Assembly: GCF_028583425.1 (NCBI RefSeq)
Contig: NC_072801.1
Coordinates: forward strand, 62,015,766-62,079,765
Source of the DNA: Eublepharis macularius
Lineage: Eukaryota > Chordata > Lepidosauria > Squamata > Eublepharidae
Length of the DNA: 64,000 nt
Reading direction: 5' to 3'
The notes under the pieces are model-generated. The model worked only from the letters and a program-made list of their open reading frames with translations. It ran no database searches and was not told where the DNA came from. How positions within the stretch are numbered: position 1 is the first letter of the stretch; the number at the start of each line of letters is the position of its first letter. Made by a program: the position numbers and the translations under genes. Positions 35,015 through 45,500 of this stretch are shown piece after piece.

Positions 35015-38000
35015 ATGGAGGACGCTAGCCCGTGGCGTGAAGGGACCAGCGGGTCTAGCAGTAGTGACAGGGAGGAAGATGTGGAAATGGAGGAGGAGGA
35101 GAGGAAAGGGGAAAAGAGAGCAAAAAGGATGGGTCCAAGACCAGGGCTTTATTTTCAAGGGCAGGACTGTGCTGCAGAGGGGGAGGAGTTGATGATGGAT
35201 GAACGCGCGTATCGGCTTTACCACCGTGCAGGCACAGGTGAGAAAGCACTGTGCAGTCTGGGCTCTATATTTTCGAATGGGAGGAGGCAGCAACTAGGAG
35301 GGATAAGTATATGGATCAGCTATGGGAGTGCTGGAGGTGGTCCCCGACTGTGCTGCATGAATTTGCCTTAGGTATGCAGGGATCCTGAGATTTCGTAGGG
35401 TTGCCAACTCTGGGCTGGGAAACTCCTGGAGATTTGGGAGGAGAACCTAGAATGGGCAGAGTTTGGGAAGAGGAAGGACCTCTGCAGGGTATAATGCCAT
35501 AGCATTTACCCTCCAAAGCAGCCATTATCTCCAGGAGAAACTGTTCACTGTTAATCTGGAGATGTTGTAATTCTAGGTCTCCAGGCCCCACCTAGAAGTT
35601 GGCAAAACCATCGTTGGAACATTCTTTTGCCACAGCCACATGGGGAAGGCAGAATTTGTTTTGAGGTTATTATACAACTGAGAAGTCAGTAAAGGTTATT
35701 AGGTGAGATGCAGAGGGCCAGGAGCACAGAGGTATAAAGTGGACCCTTAACACCCTTTGGCCGCTTTCCTAAAGTTGCAGTTGGAGTCCCTGGAAGTAGA
35801 TTGAATTAGTGACAAGATCTCACTATAGACCAAAAGAATATTGTAATAGAAATGAATAGGGATCCCATCTCTTTTCTCCACCAAACCCAGGTGCTCCTTG
35901 CTTGAGTTTTGATATCTTGCACGATGACTTTGGTGAAGATCGAACCAGCTACCCCTTGAGTCTTCTGCTTTGCGCTGGCACCCAGGCTGAAACTGCCAAC
36001 GCCAACAGGTGAGAGTGCCTTGAGTCTGATTTCAGAGGTGGTTACAGGTAACGCAAATGGAGTGACCCTCTGAGCCAGCAACAGCAACAACTGTGTTTAA
36101 GTGAGCAAGAACATAAATCTACTTATATACCCTTTAAATGCTGTTCATGTTCCCTCCCTGCCCCCCAATAGATTGATGGTAATGAAAATGCATAACCTGC
36201 ATGGGATGAAACAAGCCACCAAGGAAACTTCGGAGTCAGAGAGCAGTAGTGATAGTGATGATGATGATAATGAAGAGAAGAAACCCCAGCTGGAACTGGC
36301 CATGATCCCCCATTATGGGGGTATAAACAGAGTTCGGGTATGGTCCATGTTCCCTGTCCAGTTGCCCTTGCTTTCTGACATAAGTGTCCACCTTAATGAA
36401 TATCCCTGTCTATTTTGTTCATAGGTGACAGAGTTTGGTGGATCACAGATAGCAGCTGTTTGGTCTGAGAAAGGGCAGGTTAACCTATATGACCTACGGA
36501 GCGCCATAGTGGCTGTGTCAGACCCTCAAGCAATGGCTGCCTTTCTGCGAGAAGAGCAGGCTAAAATCAAACCCATCTTCTCCTTTGCTGGGCACATGAC
36601 GGAGGGGTTTGCTATGGACTGGTCCCCCAAGAAACCAGGTAAGTGGAAAGGGAATGAGGGGAATGCCATCAGCCTTGTAGAGAAAGTTGGAAGACCTTAA
36701 GTCAGCTGGACTGCACAGTTCGAGATACTTGGTGTCATCCGTTCCAGGCACTCTTCTCACTGGTGACTGCAACAAAAATATCCACTTGTGGACGCCGAAG
36801 GAGGATGGCTCATGGATTGTAGATCAGCGGCCTTTCACAGCCCACACTTCATCAGTGGAAGACCTGCAGTGGTCTCCAAATGAAGCCACAGTGAGTAGTA
36901 GTTGCTTTGGGGCATGTAGAATTGTATGCAGTCTTATTGCCCTATTGCTGTCCCAGTTACACACTTCAGTCTGACCTACCTTGCAGGGTTGATCTGAGGA
37001 TAAACTGGAGGAGAGGAGAATGATGTAAGCTACTTCGGATCCCCATTCGGGGAAAAGGCAGAGTATAAATAAAATAAGTAAACAAACAAAAATAATAAAT
37101 ATATAATAAAGAAATTAATAAAAATAATACATATATCAAGTGAATAAAAAATTAATAAATACATAAGAGTGAGAATTTGAATATTTTGGAAAACTCCTTC
37201 CCTCCCCTTTAGAGCAAGTTTACTTTGCTTAACTTTCTCTAAATTAAAGTTCCTACTGATTGCCTCGATGTGCTCTAAATGTTAGAAAGACTTCTACTGT
37301 TGAAGAGCTTCTATGCCTTTTTTTCGACTGAGGCAACCAAAAAAGAAGCACTCCCAGTCGAGTAAACCAAAAATTAATAATGGCAACCCACAACCAGGAG
37401 TGGATACTAAGACACAATAATCAACATTATTTTTAAATTAATTAAATAAGTACAAAGTGCTACGTGCTAAATTCGTATAAAAACAGAATAAATACATTTA
37501 CAATAAATAGTTAAAAGCCATACAAAATATCCAGCAAATACAATAATACAGCCAATGAAGTCCACAGATTGTAATATGAAACTGACATCCAACAGAGAGC
37601 TCATAGTTGATTCTTTCTTTCTCTTTACAGCTGCAACAGCAAAAATGGATCCCAAGGGAATAAGAACTTCGACAGGTAAGTGGTGTCCAAACTGAAAACC
37701 AAACACACATATTATTATTTTTTTCTTTTTGCTACAGGTGGAGCCGGAACGGGAGGAACCAAGTTTCACAATCCCAACAAGGGGTCAGCTAGTAAGGGTC
37801 TTGTTTCATTGGACCAATTTCACCAGGGGATATTAATAAAGTCCACCCTGCATCTGGAAAGAAACTATCAGAATAAATATTTTGATATTAACACCCAAGA
37901 ATTTCTCTGTTGTTCATTCAAACATTACTCACCCACTGGCACACCTGCAATCTCCTGTGTATCAGCATTCGCTGCACCCCGCGCTTCGGCTGTGCGCAAA

Positions 38001-40463
38001 CTGCCTCCAGGGCTACTTGGCTTAAATGGATAACCGTTTTGTAACTGACAGAGGATTTAAAGGTACATACATATACTACAATTCACAAGTAACAACTAAG
38101 ATTCAACTCATTATTTAAACCACGTGGGTCCAAACTCCCTAAATAATGGATCCAAAATGCTTCCTTCTGTAATAAGATTTTATGAATTCTATCCGCTTTA
38201 TCTTTGGCTCCAACAAACAAAACCATGTATTTAAAAGCATCACATTTATGTTGACATGTAATGAAATGCTGTACAAGAGGTGCTTCTGCCATTCTATTTT
38301 TAATTCTAGATGTGTAGAATTCGTACCTTTACAGGGTGGATAGTGCTGCCTACATAGATTTTTTGACATTCATGCTCAATCAGATAGACGACTCCTGCTG
38401 TCTGACACGTGGAGAAATGTCTTAATTTGATGGTAACTTCTCCATTTCTAAGGGTAATGTTATTCCATGCCAAGGCTAATGTGCACACCTTACAACGGCC
38501 ACGTGCAAAGTGGCCAGTAACATTCTGGGGTGTGCATGCGGGCTAAGCTGATCGTATAGCATTTCATTACATGTCAACATAAATGTGATGCTTTTAAATA
38601 CATGGTTTTGTTTGTTGGAGCCAAAGATAAAGCGGATAGAATTCATAAAATCTTATTACAGAAGGAAGCATTTTGAATCCATTATTTAGGGAGTTTGGAC
38701 CCACGTGGTTTAAATAATGAGTTGAATCTTAGTTGTTACTTGTGAATTGTAGTATATGTATGTACCTTTAAATCCTCTGTCAGTTACAAAACGGTTATCC
38801 ATTTAAGCCAAGTAGCCCTGAAGGCAGTTTGCGCACAGCCGAAGCGTGGGGTGCGGCGAATGCTGATACACAGGAGATTGCAGGTGTGCCAGTGGGTGAG
38901 TAATGTTTGAATGAACCACAGAGAAATTCTTGGGTGTGAATATCAAAATATTTATTCTGATAGTTTCTTTCCAGATGCAGGGTGGACTTTATTAATATCC
39001 CCTGGTGAAATTGGTCCAATGAAACAAGACCCTTATTAGCTGACCCCTTGTTGGGATTGTGGAACTTGGTTCCTCCCGTTCCGGCTCCACCTGTAGCAAA
39101 AAGAAAAAAATAATAATATGTTTGGTTTTCAGTTTGGACACCACTTACCTGTCGAAGTTCTTATTCCCTTGGGATCCATTTTTGCTGTTGCAGCTGTAAA
39201 GAGAATCAACTATGAGCTCTCTGTTGGATGTCAGTTTCATATTACAATCTGTGGACTTTATTGGCCCTATTATTGTATTTATTGGATTGTGGATATTTTG
39301 TATGGTTTTTAGCTATTTATTGTAAATGTATTTATTCTTTATTCATATGAATTTAGTACGTAGCACTTTGCACTTATTTAATTAATACAAAAAATTGATT
39401 ATTGTGTCTTAGTATCCACTATTAACTTTCATTTTATCGAACGTGCTCTGTCCATGCAACATTAGGTATGCCTAAAACTGCTGAAAGCAATGGGTTTAGG
39501 ATCAGTTTTGGGAAGGATTAGGCCATGCTTGTTTCCCTTGTCTCCTTCCATGCCATCATTCTCTGTCATCAACATCCCAAATTCTGCAGACTCACAAAGT
39601 GAGATTCTATGAAAGGAGTACTTCTGCCTGAGCGTTGCTTTGCATCACTTAATTTGAGCACAGCATTTTAACAGTGTAGAGCAAAGGTGTGCTAGTGTCT
39701 AGGTTGCAGATCCGAGCCAGATCAGGAAGACACGAGTTCTGCTGATGCTAAGCTAGACGGACCCATAGGAGTCTTGGATGGGCTTGCTACCGCTGTGCTT
39801 TGGGTACCAATCCCTGACCTTGTTCTTGGGACAGGTGTTTGCATCCTGCTCAGCAGATGCCTCCATCAGGATCTGGGATATAAGGGCGGCCCCTGGGCAA
39901 GCTTGCATGCTGACCACCAGCCAGGCACATGATGCAGATGTCAACGTAATCAGCTGGAACCAGAACGAGCCCTTTATTGTCAGTGGTGGTGACGACGGAG
40001 CCCTAAAAATATGGGACCTGAGGCAGTTCCAGGTTAGTGACTGGCTCCCTCTATTGCTGCGTGTCACTTGTCCTCTTTTCTGCCCCCGTTTATGGACTCT
40101 ATTGCTAACCCCTCAACTCAATCCATCCTTTTGTCTTTCCGCGCTCTGTAGAAAGGTTTGCCCGTTGCCACCTTCAAGCAGCACACTGCCCCCATCACCT
40201 CTGTCGAATGGCACCCTACAGACAGTGGCGTGTTTGCGGCGTCCGGTGCTGACCACCAGGTTACTCAGTGGGACTTGGCTGTGGAGCGAGACGATGCAGA
40301 GGAAGAGAAGGACCCAGCTTTGGCTGCCATCCCACCCCAGCTCCTGTTTGTTCACCAAGGAGAGAATGAAATCAAGGAACTGCACTGGCACCCACAGTGT
40401 CCCGGCACCGTCATCACCACAGCTTTGTCGGGTTTCAACGTCTTTCGGACCATCAGCGTCTGA
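35015..40463 (+). CDS. GRWD1: GRWD1, glutamate-rich WD repeat-containing protein 1
   Basis: Seven coding exons: 35015-35237, 35891-36008, 36172-36337, 36425-36638, 36748-36890, 39835-40032, 40152-40463. All introns are GT-AG, phases agree, and the sum is 1374 nt (457 aa; the human protein is 446 aa). The match to human GRWD1 runs end to end. The N-terminus is acidic, and the CAF1C/RBBP4-type region includes the motif KMHNLHG. A Ser/Asp/Glu tract lies at about residues 134-149, and the WD40 propeller follows, with blades such as [35 protein letters not shown] and [16 protein letters not shown]. In mammals the protein is nuclear/nucleolar, binds histones and CDT1, helps load MCM, and acts in ribosome biogenesis (yeast Rrb1 chaperones Rpl3). 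The start chosen has a good Kozak context (caagATGg). An in-frame ATG at 34973 would add 14 residues. Intron 5 (2.9 kb) holds a Penelope-like inverted dimer. The gene looks intact. Confidence 0.96.
35395..35605 (-). mobile_element. TAGGGTTGCC-family MITE in GRWD1 intron 1
   Basis: Starts tagggttgccaactctgggc and ends agaagttggcaaaacca in reverse orientation. The body has the usual gcagggtataatgccatagc. Confidence 0.65.
36971..37090 (+). repeat. SINE 3' fragment in GRWD1 intron 5
   Basis: ctaccttgcagggttgatct, then ggcagagtataaataaaata, the tail of a tRNA-derived SINE followed by an AT-rich run. Confidence 0.55.
37395..39424. mobile_element. Penelope-like retroelement, head-to-head inverted dimer
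   Basis: A left arm of about 880 bases (37395-38274) is repeated, reverse-complemented and at high identity, as a right arm (38557-39424). The 280-base centre belongs to the left, minus-strand copy. Minus-strand reading of the centre and inner left arm gives a GIY-YIG endonuclease signature ([19 protein letters not shown]) and the usual C-terminal end of Penelope-like proteins ([19 protein letters not shown], then [11 protein letters not shown]). The right arm repeats only the last part of this coding and the 3' tail. Both copies are 5'-truncated and joined at their truncated ends. The element sits inside GRWD1 intron 5 with no effect on the exons. Confidence 0.8.
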
Positions 40464-41008
40464 GAGGAGAGGCTTTCAAAAGGGCAGCTCGCATGTCCCT
40501 GATAACGACAGACTGGCTGTTCTTAAGATGGTTCTTCGCCTCTGCTTCAGCAGTGCTTGTTTCAAAATGGGTATCATCCTGTGAACTCAAAAACCCTTTC
40601 AAAATGGGTTGTTTTTCGGTCTGATTGAATGAGGAAAAGAAGTCACCACCACTTTACTAGACTAAGCCTTCAATGAGGGCCTCTACTTTCCTGTCTTCCA
40701 GTGACAGAATTATCTGTGTGCCACTTTAACAGTTATCGCTTCTATGCCAGAAAAGAAATCCCATTTTAACTGGCCAGGGGGGATTTCCCCCCTGTAACTA
40801 AGTCTGACAAATCAGTTATTCATGCACAACCATTCTGGTGAGGTGGGGGAAAGGGCTGAGCTCAGAAAAAACATGGAGCTCTTCAGGTGGAAGGAAGCAG
40901 CGTTTGGCTGAGTACCTCAGAACCAGAGTCCCTCTACAAAGAGCATGCCCATGGCCTGTTTATTCATGCCAGACCTCTTGAAGATAACTCTACATTTGCA
41001 TTTAATTA

Positions 41009-41014
41009 AATAAA
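41009..41014 (+). terminator. GRWD1 polyadenylation signal
   Basis: An AATAAA hexamer lies about 550 bases after the GRWD1 stop, giving a 3' UTR of normal size. It is the first such hexamer downstream of the stop codon on this strand. Confidence 0.6.
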
Positions 41015-41227
41015 GTATTTTGAAACAAAGTCAACCCCCTGGGCTCAGTCCTTCCTGCTGTTGAATTTTTCGCACAGCCCTGAACGTCTTATGAGCCACT
41101 TAGGTGTCTGCAGGCCTGACCCACCAGGGGCTCAAGAAGCTTTTGTCTTGCTGGCCATGCAGGCATGTTGACAGAGGGGCTTGCTCAATATCCCGCCTCT
41201 GCGTCATAAAGAAAACTGCTGTTGGCT

Positions 41228-41463
41228 GCATGAGAGCCAGTTTGGTGTAGTGGTTAAGAGCATGATAATCTGGAGAGCTGGGTTTGATTCCCCACTCCTC
41301 CGCTTGAAGGCAGCTGGGTGACCTTGGGCTAGTCACAGCTCTCTGGAGCTCTCTCAGCCCCACCCACCTCACAGGGTGTTTTGTTGTGGGGATAATAACA
41401 ACATACTTTGAAACAGCTCTGAGTGGGCATTTTCTCCTGATAATAAATCAAATATCATTATTA
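41228..41463 (+). repeat. Sauria SINE between GRWD1 and TSEN34
   Basis: Begins gagccagtttggtgtagtgg, with a B box ggtttgattcc and the cacccacctcacagggtgtt body. The tail is short and altered. Confidence 0.8.
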
Positions 41464-42563
41464 TGTAGCAAGAGCTACCTTTGCCTTTAGGTCACATTCC
41501 CAGCCCTGTTTCCTCAGCCCTGGTCCCCTCGTGTTTCTGAGCTGGCAAACGAAAAAAGCAGCACTGGAAAGAGACGTCCCTTTCATGCCACTGCAGAGGT
41601 TTGTAAGAACAGGGCATTTTGCCAGCTTCTGTAGAGTGTAAGTTTGAAACTTTGGTTCAGGCTTCTGTTCACGCAGGCTCTGCATGAGGCCTGTTTTGTG
41701 GGAAGTCCCTTCTTAATTGGATGCACCTGTGGGCACTTTGTTCCTGTGAGAAAGTGGCCTTGAACAGGCCACAGCCTGGTAGCTGAACTCCTCTCCTAAT
41801 CAGCACTCTCCATATTTTCACACGCTGTAATGCCAACGAAGTAACTGAGCCCTGATTGGTTCCCAGACTGGTGGGCCGACCTACACATATCTTAAGAATC
41901 CTCATTGTCTCTAAGCAAACCTCAGCCTTTACCTCATTGTTGCCCATCTACAATGCGTGAGAGAGCTTCTTAGCTCCATGCCACTCTGCCAGGATACCTA
42001 GAGTTGGATGGCATGAGAGTTGGTTGTTCTTTGCTGAGAACAACCAGCCTTGGAACTACGCCAGAGAACGATAGACTGTTAGCTTGTAGTCGTTTTAGTT
42101 ATTTAGATGATATATAGAAAAGCAAGCACTTACTTGTTTTTGTGCCTTATCTAAATGTCTTTAAAGAGTGATTCCTGGTTTACATACGCTCCTATGTTCG
42201 TTCTTTAATAAACTCCAGTAATACATTTTAGCTGCCTGTGTCCAGTGGCTGAGTTTCAGCATTGAGGGACGGGAGTCTCTAGATCGTGGCAGGGTTGTTC
42301 ATGGCAGCCTGGTAGAAATAGTCTTAACTCTTTCCAAAATGGAGCTCTCTGTAGGTGCCCCTGGAAGAGGTTGGCTGTACAAGGACCCCCCTAAGAATTA
42401 TTGCAACCGTTTATGCAATGGAAATGTTGATAAAGGCCAAGTGTGAGCAAGGTGGCCTAGAGCAACCTTCGCTGAGGAATACCAGCCCCTCTCCATTGTT
42501 GGAATGGCTGGCCTAGAGCTCAGCAGTGTTATCTGAATACCTTAATAATGGCCAGTCTATTTC

Positions 42564-45500
42564 TCACTGCATCCCGCTCCACTGCAGGGATGTGTACACT
42601 ACAGTCCCATCCTGGTCCACCGAGCAAAGAAGAACAGTCTTTTTGACGCTGGTGCCAAGCCGTCCCACACTGATGATGTCACACAAGGAAAGGGGTGCAT
42701 CTCGAGTCACACAGAGGGCGATGTAATGGGCATGGAACCTCATTGGGTCACCTGCAGGGGTGGAAGGCAGAAGGATTACCAGAGGAAAAGTGACCAGTCT
42801 GTGCAGCTGTAGCATAGCAGTTAAATGGTTGAGCTACGAATCAGCACTCTGCTGGTTCGACTCCTGCCATGAGCTCTGCAGGTGGCCTTGGGAAAGCCAC
42901 TCCTCTCAGCCCCAGCTGTATTGTGGAGATAATAACAACAGTGACTGTTCACCACTCTGAGTGGGCACTGATCTAGCTAGAAGGGTGATACATAAGCACT
43001 CTGTTGTTATGAAAGATCTCATCCTTGATGGCTCCCTTGTATTCTAAAACAAATGGGTGCAATTTTTTTCTAAAGTGCACATCCCCAGGTCCAGAAACAA
43101 GCAATAGGTGCTTCTCCAAGGCTAGCATGCCCCATAAGAACCTCAGGTGTGGCATTTCTTAAGGATTTCTGAGCTAACTGCCATTCCCAAGAGACTCTGG
43201 AGGAGACTACAATATAAGCATGACTTAAAGTCTGCTGCTGTGGCTATAAGGCAGAAAAAATGGATGGGAATCTTAATCACTTCCAAGGAAGTACTTAGAA
43301 ATAAACCTTTACTTCAGATTTTTTCCAAGTAAGAATTACTAGACTAGGAGCATGCCACCACCCTTTCATTGTAGGGGGGGGGGAAGCTAACCACAACATA
43401 ATTGGAAATTTCTGAATTTAGAAATTGTAAGGACAGTGTCAGAGGCAGGCTACGTTTCTTTAAGACTGCACGTTGCTGTTTCTCCTCAGCTATCTGGATA
43501 GAGGGCAGGAGACTCCTTCAGTCAAGCATCCTCCTTCCCAAAGAACATAAAGTGAGGAATGGCAAATCAACTTTTTAAAAAATTTTTCATCAAGATGGGT
43601 AGTCTTGTTAGTCTGTCTGTAGCAGTAGAAAAGATCAAGAGTCCAGTAGCATCTATAAGACTAACAAAATTTGTGGTAGGGCATGAGCTTTTTTTTTTCA
43701 CTCTGGAGGTGGCCTAAAAGTAGCAGTGCTTCTGCAGAGGAATTTCAAAGGGAACTTAGAAAGAGAGACTGCTGAATTGCAACTGATAATGAAGCTTAAG
43801 ACAATGTATCCACCTGCATTCAATCAAAACCTGGGCTTCCTGTCTCATTACCAATGCCGTTTTCTCCCTATCCACTAGCCCTCTGCATACCTCACCCTAT
43901 CCAATCACACCTGCTATTGTCATTCACTGGCTTTTGTCATTTGGCATCTGGATCTGAACACTCTCTTATATATAAGGACAGATGGACTCACATTCCAGCT
44001 GTATCTGAAGTGAGCTGTGACTCACGAAAGCTCATTATCTACCACAAATTTTGTTAATCTTGTTGGTGCTACTGGACTCTTACTCTTTTCTAATTTTCTT
44101 CAGCTACATACGGGGGAGTTTTTTCCGCTCAAGAGCCTGGAGAGCCACTGCCTGTTCGGAGCTAGATGGACCAGTGGTGGGAATCGGCACGTTCATCCAT
44201 TTCACGCTTCCCTTGAATGGGCTCACCAAGGCAGAGTCCACAAACCCTGCTACTAGTCCCCTCAACTCCCTGCCAGCCACAGACATTTCCTCTACCTGGA
44301 TAAACAAGGAAGTCGCCCCCAAATTTGCTCCCACTGGTGATATAGTAGCCTTGTTCCCAAAGGCTCTGGAAAACACAGTAACGCATCTCATGTTCCGGTT
44401 GTCCACCATAAGGCCACTCTTTGGAGGGCAGGTGCCAGTCGACCTCTTCTTGACCCAGCCAGGTCCGCTCTGTGGGAAGCTGGACCATCATAGATTCCCG
44501 GGGAAACACAAAACTAGATTCCGGATCTGCAGGTTTTGACAGAGGCTCTAGAAAGAAAAGCAACAGTGAATATCACCACACCCAGCACTGAAAAACTGGC
44601 TGTACTTTCTCCTTGAGCTTCCTGTGGGTGGTTGATCCACACAGGAAGTAGCATCAGAGTTTATGGTCCCATTTCTAGCAACTTCACTCCCATCTTTTTA
44701 AAGGACTTGTATATATCTTTGATTCTCTAGATGCATTGTTACATAAATGATTTGATATGTAATCGTGGTTTTATAGAAACAGTTTTAGGGATCGTATCTT
44801 CAGAAATAGTCCTTGGAGCTGCAGATCAGAGGCTGAGAACCACATCCTACTATATAAAAGACAACAAGCATATTCAAGACAACTCACTTCCTACCCTGGT
44901 GCACCACCAGAAGGTCATTGTTGTGGACGAAACAACAGCTGAGGAAAGCTTTCATCTGAGGAAAGCCCAGATGAAGCAACCGGACCTCCAGAGAGTATGC
45001 TGCGACAGGTAGCCCAGGCTGAAATCAGGCACAGAGCAGGTGACAATGCCTGCCCCCTGCCTTCACCCATCTGGGATCAGGAGGGAAAAGGTGGCAATGC
45101 CCACTCTCCGCCTCCACCCAACTGGGATCAGGAGCAGAGCAAGTGGCAATTCCTACCTGCCCTTCACCCAGAGGATCAGGAGGGGAGCAGGGAGCAATGC
45201 CCATCCCCTGCCTTCACCCAGCTGGGATCAGGCATGGAGCAGGAGGCAATGCCCACATGCCCTTCACCCAGCTGGGATCAGGAGTGGAGTAGGTACCAAT
45301 GCCCACCCCCCCGCCATCACCCAGCTGGGATCAGGAGCAGAGCAGGTGGAAATGCCCACCCCCTCTTCACCCAGCTCATATCAGGAGCAAAGTAGGTGGC
45401 AATGTCCTCTCTCCCCGTTCACCCAGCCAAGATCAGGTGGCAATGCCTGCACCTCCCCATCCAGGTTGGATCAGGAACAGAGCAGCTGGCAATGCCCACC

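Noticed and set aside
37680-38033. Matching frames in both orientations (also 38795-39019)
   Set aside because: They come from the inverted arms of the Penelope-like element, in its 3' tail rather than its coding part.
41690-42300. Possible second LTR-like unit between GRWD1 and TSEN34
   Set aside because: The 3' part (ctttaataaactcc, then gagtctctagatcgtggca) is LTR-like, but no clear ends or target duplication were found.
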